NCBI GenBank assembly: GCA_015494595.1
Contig: WGAX01000113.1
Location: forward strand, 1-11,429
From: Nitratiruptor sp.
Lineage (GTDB): Bacteria > Campylobacterota > Campylobacteria > Campylobacterales > Nitratiruptoraceae
Length of the DNA stretch: 11,429 bases
Reading direction: 5' to 3'
In this document: one piece after another, positions 7,192 to 11,429 of the stretch
Layout of the letters: every line of letters begins with the position of its first letter
Numbering within the stretch: the stretch's first letter is position 1
Notes under the pieces: model-generated
Seen by the model: only the letters and a program-made list of their open reading frames with translations
Databases searched by the model: none
What the model was told of the DNA's origin: nothing
Made by a program: the position numbers and the translations under genes

Positions 7192-8177
7192 TCAAGCGCA
7201 GTTTTGCAAACAAGTTCCAAATCGTCATATTGTGGTTTCCAGGAAGTTTTTTGGCGAAGTTTGCTGCTATTGGCTATAAGTATGGCTGGATCGCCCGGGC
7301 GTCTTGGAGCAATTTCGGCTACAAAGTCATTACCGCTTACTTTTCGCATGGTATCAATCACCTCTTTAACGCTATAGCCTCTACCATAACCCACATTAAA
7401 GATGTCACTCTCATTCTCATCCAAATAGTCCAACGCTTCCAAATGCGCACTAGATAGATCATCAACATGGATATAGTCTCTGATACATGTACCATCTGGT
7501 GTAGGATAATCATCACCAAAGATATACATTTTCTCTCGTTTACCAAGTGCAGTTTCAGCTGCTACTTTGATTAAGTGTGTGGCATTTTTGGTGGATTGCC
7601 CGATTTTACCTCCCATATCAGCTCCTGCTACATTGAAATAGCGTAGCACCACATATTTGAAACCTTCATACGCTTTGGCAGTATCTTTCAAAACTTGCTC
7701 ACTCATAAGTTTGCTGCGGCCATAGGGGTTGATTGGCTGTGTCTCGTCCTCTTCTGTAATCCCAGTTTTAGGAATAGATGCTGGCTCTCCATAAACTGCA
7801 GCAGTAGAAGAGAATATAAACTTACCTACCCCGCTTCTTACACACTCCTTAATGAGATTTGCCGTATTTGCAGTGTTATTGAGATAGTATTTAAGAGGAT
7901 TTTCCACAGACTCTGGCACTACAAGCGCTGCTGCAAAATGGATAACAGCATCGAAACGATTTTTTTGCATCAATTTCGCAACCGCTTGCCAATCACTTAA
8001 ATCTAGCTCAATAAACTCAAAATCGCCATAGTGTTTCTTTACTCTTTCAATCGTCTCTAAAAAACCCGTTGAGAGATTATCAACTACGGTAATTTCATAT
8101 TCACCACGTTTTAGTAACTCTTTTGTAACATGACTTCCAATATAACCTGCTCCACCGGTTATGAGAATTTTTTGCAT
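7173..8177 (-). CDS. galE: UDP-glucose / UDP-N-acetylglucosamine 4-epimerase (GalE/Gne)
   Basis: A 334-residue NAD-dependent short-chain epimerase interconverting UDP-Glc and UDP-Gal and possibly the N-acetyl forms. The Rossmann loop GGAGYIGSH is at 8-16 and the NAD ribose-binding acid at D33. The catalytic set is S124 (FSSTAAVYG), Y152 and K156 (YGRSK). RYFNVAGA (179-186), PTPDGTCIRDYIHVDD (225-240) and RRPGDP (292-297) are standard GalE segments, and the length is typical (about 330-340). Aligned on RRPGDP, residue L300 takes the place of E. coli Tyr299, the residue that limits acceptance of N-acetyl sugars. A bifunctional Gne activity, as in the Campylobacter jejuni enzyme, is therefore plausible (inference). 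ATG 8177 has AAAAGGA in the last codons of the preceding gene, and only two bases separate that gene's stop from this start. In the operon it would supply UDP-Gal or UDP-GalNAc. Confidence 0.94.
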   Translation of the reverse strand: MQKILITGGAGYIGSHVTKELLKRGEYEITVVDNLSTGFLETIERVKKHYGDFEFIELDLSDWQAVAKLMQKNRFDAVIHFAAALVVPESVENPLKYYLNNTANTANLIKECVRSGVGKFIFSSTAAVYGEPASIPKTGITEEDETQPINPYGRSKLMSEQVLKDTAKAYEGFKYVVLRYFNVAGADMGGKIGQSTKNATHLIKVAAETALGKREKMYIFGDDYPTPDGTCIRDYIHVDDLSSAHLEALDYLDENESDIFNVGYGRGYSVKEVIDTMRKVSGNDFVAEIAPRRPGDPAILIANSSKLRQKTSWKPQYDDLELVCKTALEWEKRL

Positions 8178-8179
8178 GA

Positions 8180-8773
8180 TTATCCTTTTAGAGTCTTAAA
8201 AATATAGTAAATATCTCTTCTAAGGGACCAGTTTTTTATATACTCCTTATTTATTTTTACTTTATCTGGCCAAATCACTTTGTCATTATACTCTTTTGGA
8301 TTATCAACAGCAGCTAAAATCTCCTCTTCATTTTTATACTTTATGCTGGCTGGTCCCGTGATGCCCGGCTTGATACTTAAAATTATTCTATCTTCCCCCT
8401 CCAGTTTATCCGCATATCCTGGCACATCAGGACGAGGCCCTACAAAGCTCATATCGCCTTTGAGAATATTGAAAAGCTGGGGAAGTTCATCTATTTTAAA
8501 TCTACGAAAAAAGCGCCCACTTTTTGTAATACGGCTATCTGTGGCAGTAGTTATGGTAGAGCCCTTTTTATCTGGATACATCGTTTTTATCTTAATAATT
8601 GTAAAAAGCTTACCATCTTGCCCTACTCTTTTTTGCAAAAAAAAGCCGTTGCTCCTAGTCTCTATTGCAGCAATCAACCAAGCCACTGCAATAACAGGGG
8701 ATGCTATTACAATTGCTATACTGGCAAGCCCTATATCAAAAAGGCGCTTTAAGATTCTATCTCTTTTACTCAT
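8180..8773 (-). CDS. PglC-like monotopic phosphoglycosyl transferase
   Basis: A 197-residue enzyme consisting of only the catalytic domain, the size of Campylobacter PglC (about 200). A re-entrant membrane helix lies at about 10-36, then QKRVGQDGKLF (47-57) and KIKTMYPD (61-68). The catalytic D95-E96 dyad sits in KIDELPQLF (93-101), followed by SFVGPRPDVPGY (109-120) and KPGITGPASIKYKNEEE (135-151). The last motif differs from the usual KPGITGLWQV-GR of WbaP/PglC enzymes, so it belongs to a distinct subfamily and the sugar may differ too. It should move a sugar 1-phosphate onto undecaprenyl phosphate at the cytoplasmic face of the inner membrane. Its ATG overlaps the pglB stop as ATGA (four bases), so the two are translationally coupled. 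That makes this enzyme a strong candidate to start the glycan that PglB transfers. A longer WbaP-like enzyme sits two genes downstream. Confidence 0.88.
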   Translation of the reverse strand: MSKRDRILKRLFDIGLASIAIVIASPVIAVAWLIAAIETRSNGFFLQKRVGQDGKLFTIIKIKTMYPDKKGSTITTATDSRITKSGRFFRRFKIDELPQLFNILKGDMSFVGPRPDVPGYADKLEGEDRIILSIKPGITGPASIKYKNEEEILAAVDNPKEYNDKVIWPDKVKINKEYIKNWSLRRDIYYIFKTLKG

Positions 8774-10896
8774 TTAAGCCTATATATCTTCATCCAAGGA
8801 TCTATAATAACCGGCTCAAAGAGAGTTTTGTCATAATTATCAAAGAGATACATCTGTAAAAAGAGTGAATGAAGATAGTAATCTCCTACAACTAATCCTT
8901 CTCCAAAGCTTCTATTAATAATCACATTTAACCCGATAGAGCGAATTTTTTGTTTTTTAACTATACTTTTACCATCTTTATCAAAACCTAATACAAAAAA
9001 ACTTTTAATAGGCACAGTTCGATTGCCAATCTTTATAAGGGCTTTTCGTAAATCTACTGCTATTGACCCTATAAAAAGATAGTCGCCCCTTTTAGTAAAT
9101 CTACTTTTATAATAGAAGTCTCGTTTACTCAATTTACCACTATTGAGATCTCTTTGGCTAAAAAAAGCAACTGTAGGAAATATATCAAACATTCTATGAG
9201 GCAGCATTATATAAATATTTCTATCTACTTTGGGTGCTTTGAAATTTTTTGAGCCAACTTTTTGCAAATAGGCATTCACATCGATTGGTTTGCCATCTTT
9301 GATAAAGAGTTGAGGTGCTACAGTAGCATTGGTCTCCACATACTTTTTAATTGCTAGCTTACTCAAGTTTGCAGCTAGAAGCTGATTGGAAGTGGTGAGG
9401 ATTTTTGAGACTATGAAATTGTCTTCATTATGCTTCCCTCCATCAATTAAAGTATTCACATCTGCATAGTACCATATAGGATAGCCATAATCCCACCATG
9501 TAATTACATAATCTTTTGGATTACTTTTTTTCCTGAGCTTATCAAGCAGAGCTACTTCGCTTTTATAAAGAGTGGTAGGAGTAAGGTAAGGGTAGCTTTT
9601 GAGTGGATAGATGCTTTTAATACTATCAAGCCAACTAACCTTTTGGCAACATCCAGTAATATGGGAAATATTGGGGGCCAAAACAAATAGTGTGCCAAGA
9701 GTAGCAATGGCTAACTTAATTCTTTGGTTTTCAAACTTTTGTGATAACCAAATAAAAAAGTAAACTGCACTAAGTGCTGCAATAGCTACAGCATAGACAG
9801 TAAATCTCAGTCCTCCCCAGTAAGCAAAAAAGCCAATCCCCCAAAGAGGCAGAGCTATAATAAACTCTTTTTTTCTAAAAAGAAGCAAAACATACCCAGC
9901 CACTGCAATAACTAGTCCTAAAATTGAGCCAATGATTCTATCTGCTACTACTTCAAACGGAATCTTACCAGCTTCTCTAACAGTCTCATTGACATTTAAA
10001 AAATGAAGTCCTGCTACATTTTCACTTTTTGTAGTATATGAAAAGACTTTATGCAAGATAATGCCAAATACATTCCCTGCTAACAAAAATGCCAAAGCAC
10101 TCACACCTGCTGCAATTTGCAGCTTTTTCAGTTCCATTTCATATTTTTTCAATAGATACCAAAGAATGGAGACTAAAATAAATTTTACAACCCCTATAAT
10201 TGGCATCAGAGCAAAGGAAAAAAGTATAATAGCTTGATAGCTAAACTTCTCTTGACGATGAAAAACTACCAGATATAAAAACATCATAACACCCATAGCA
10301 TAGACAATGGAAAGCCCTTGGTCATATAGCCATGGATAGATAATAACAGTATAAGAAGCAGCTAAAATGAAATTTAGTGATCGCAATTTTACTGCAGCCA
10401 ATAAAAAGTAGAGAATAAACATCGGAAGCATTGCAGAAAACATATCGGTATCATAATAGCCAGCAAGAGTTCTATTATAGTAGCTCCAAGCAATTGCACC
10501 AATGAGCGCAGCAAAAAATCCCCAAAGAAGATTATTGTAAAGTCTTCCTATCAAGATAATTGGAATCACTACCAACGAGCTAATAACCGGCGGGAGATAG
10601 AGCATTGCAGTATCTAATGAAATTGGTAAAAGCTTTGTAATATATGCAGTCACTACAGATGTTCCAAAAGAATAGACACCTAGCAGTCTTGGATTGTCCG
10701 AATGCAAACCATAAAGAATCTTTTGTGCTCCACTTCCATAAAAGTATCCATCCACATTATTTATCATTAACTCACCATGCCAAAAAAACTCTGGATTGTG
10801 AGATGCCCAAGAAATCCAATGAAGATGCAGATAATAGGAAAAAAAGTAAGCAACTATGATAATAAATAAGGTTAATGCATTTTGGTTTTTTGTCAT
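8770..10896 (-). CDS. pglB: Bacterial oligosaccharyltransferase PglB (STT3 family)
   Basis: A 708-residue membrane enzyme that transfers a glycan en bloc from undecaprenyl diphosphate to asparagine in periplasmic proteins. The N-terminal two thirds has about 13 hydrophobic segments; a soluble periplasmic domain follows from about residue 430. Expected catalytic features are present: D49 in NNVDGYFY, D149/D151 in GYYDTDMF and the external-loop glutamate E308 in TVRE. R364 in GGLRF is the equivalent of the arginine that reads the acidic -2 residue. WWDYG is at 467-471, and the bacterial MxxI motif is M569-F-D-I572. These imply a D/E-X-N-X-S/T sequon. A sequon, ETNAT (521-525), lies in its own periplasmic domain. 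Length is close to Campylobacter PglB (about 713). ATG 10896 has AAAGG six bases upstream. Its stop overlaps the next gene's start by four bases. Confidence in identity is high; the glycan carried is unknown. Confidence 0.96.
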   Translation of the reverse strand: MTKNQNALTLFIIIVAYFFSYYLHLHWISWASHNPEFFWHGELMINNVDGYFYGSGAQKILYGLHSDNPRLLGVYSFGTSVVTAYITKLLPISLDTAMLYLPPVISSLVVIPIILIGRLYNNLLWGFFAALIGAIAWSYYNRTLAGYYDTDMFSAMLPMFILYFLLAAVKLRSLNFILAASYTVIIYPWLYDQGLSIVYAMGVMMFLYLVVFHRQEKFSYQAIILFSFALMPIIGVVKFILVSILWYLLKKYEMELKKLQIAAGVSALAFLLAGNVFGIILHKVFSYTTKSENVAGLHFLNVNETVREAGKIPFEVVADRIIGSILGLVIAVAGYVLLLFRKKEFIIALPLWGIGFFAYWGGLRFTVYAVAIAALSAVYFFIWLSQKFENQRIKLAIATLGTLFVLAPNISHITGCCQKVSWLDSIKSIYPLKSYPYLTPTTLYKSEVALLDKLRKKSNPKDYVITWWDYGYPIWYYADVNTLIDGGKHNEDNFIVSKILTTSNQLLAANLSKLAIKKYVETNATVAPQLFIKDGKPIDVNAYLQKVGSKNFKAPKVDRNIYIMLPHRMFDIFPTVAFFSQRDLNSGKLSKRDFYYKSRFTKRGDYLFIGSIAVDLRKALIKIGNRTVPIKSFFVLGFDKDGKSIVKKQKIRSIGLNVIINRSFGEGLVVGDYYLHSLFLQMYLFDNYDKTLFEPVIIDPWMKIYRLK

Positions 10897-10905
10897 TTTT
10901 TGCCT

Positions 10906-11429
10906 TTATCTTAAATATTTATATGCTACTTTTTTTATATGCGGCGGCATAAGATTTATTATCATTATTGCTACTGCATAAAAATAGGATATTTTACTAT
11001 ATTTCAAAGTTTTTATAACTAAAAATCTATCTTGTAAATCACTCCAAGCTTTTTTTAAACCTCCTCTACGATTAAAAAAAGCACTGTTTACCCTCACCTT
11101 GACTAAAATTTCAGGAATATTTGCAAAACGACATCCCGCTTTAAACCCTTTCATCCAAAGTAATGTATCTTCATTAGTAGAAGAAGAAGAAATAGGATAA
11201 AGACCAGCTTTTTCGAAAAAAGATCGCCGAAAAAAACTTGTTACATTTGCAATAGGAACTCTTTTTGAAAAAAATTGAAACATTTCATCATGAGTAAGAG
11301 GATACTTTACAACCTTTTTATAAGGAAAATCATCACCAAATTCTTCAATATATCCACCTACTACATCTATATCTCTATTTGCTTCCATAAAATTATATTG
11401 TAACTCTAAACGGTTAGACACCATAATAT
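10906..11429 (-). CDS. Family 2 glycosyltransferase, C-terminal part, 5' end outside window
   Basis: The frame runs from the right edge to TAA at 10906-10908 and is first in transcription order here. The ATG at 11424 is probably internal. The residues there (IMVSNRLELQ) match the segment that follows the DxD metal-binding motif in GT2 enzymes, typically D-D-I-x-x-x-N-R-L-x-x-Q. The GT-A nucleotide-binding half therefore lies beyond the window. Visible family features are IDVVGGYIEEF, NVTSFFRRSFFEKAGLY and the acceptor-side acid in TNEDTLLWMKGFKAGCRFANIPE. It presumably adds a sugar to the lipid-linked glycan for PglB. A weakly hydrophobic C-terminal helix (YFYAVAIMIINLMPP) may hold it at the membrane. 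Nine bases separate its start-distal end from pglB. The donor sugar cannot be inferred. Confidence 0.85.
   Translation of the reverse strand, partial: IMVSNRLELQYNFMEANRDIDVVGGYIEEFGDDFPYKKVVKYPLTHDEMFQFFSKRVPIANVTSFFRRSFFEKAGLYPISSSSTNEDTLLWMKGFKAGCRFANIPEILVKVRVNSAFFNRRGGLKKAWSDLQDRFLVIKTLKYSKISYFYAVAIMIINLMPPHIKKVAYKYLR

Noticed and set aside
8280..8777. 165-residue open frame on the plus strand opposite the PglC-like gene
   Set aside because: It is antisense to intact DELPQL and KPGITG motifs and has no recognisable features.
1..11429. CRISPR arrays, tRNA or rRNA genes, insertion sequences, integrases or attachment sites
   Set aside because: None was seen; repeated words such as TTTTGCAAAA recur only as scattered AT-rich coding text without regular spacing.

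Overview
The window is AT-rich, densely coding DNA from what looks like a free-living Campylobacterota (Epsilonproteobacteria), perhaps a hydrothermal-vent type such as Nitratiruptor, Sulfurovum or Nautilia. The clues are a bacterial PglB-type oligosaccharyltransferase beside a PglC-like phosphoglycosyl transferase and galE, a Campylobacterota-style EI24 membrane protein, a periplasmic multiheme cytochrome c, and an overlapping gene layout. The genus is inference; no rRNA or tRNA gene is present to fix it.

Left part (1-1526, + strand): the 3' end of a Uma2/DUF820-type nuclease gene is followed, 11 bases after its stop, by a gene for a secreted five-heme cytochrome c. That gene closes with a hairpin terminator whose stem carries the stop codons of both convergent genes. 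Middle (1518-4793): a minus-strand pair, an IGHMBP2/Upf1-like SF1 helicase followed by a small thioredoxin, overlaps by 14 bases. It diverges, across only 38 bases, from a plus-strand EI24/CysZ-like membrane protein gene.

Right part (4803-11429, all - strand): a tightly packed protein-glycosylation operon running right to left and entering from beyond the right edge. In transcription order it holds a GT2 glycosyltransferase (its N-terminal part lies outside), pglB, a short PglC-like phosphoglycosyl transferase, galE/gne, a GT4 glycosyltransferase and a long WbaP-like phosphoglycosyl transferase. Adjacent genes overlap by 4, 19 and 14 bases or are separated by 2 or 9 bases, which suggests one transcript with translational coupling.

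Proposed joint function: the phosphoglycosyl transferases load the first sugar phosphate onto undecaprenyl phosphate at the inner membrane. GalE supplies a 4-epimerised UDP-sugar, the GT2 and GT4 enzymes extend the glycan, and PglB moves it to asparagine in D/E-X-N-X-S/T sequons in the periplasm. The locus differs from the classic Campylobacter pgl cluster in having two different initiating transferases, and within the window it has no flippase (pglK) and no bacillosamine genes (pglF/E/D). The periplasmic cytochrome at the left carries two full bacterial sequons and PglB carries one, so both are candidate substrates.

No CRISPR array, tRNA, rRNA, insertion sequence or integrase was seen. No gene-free stretch exceeds 40 bases.
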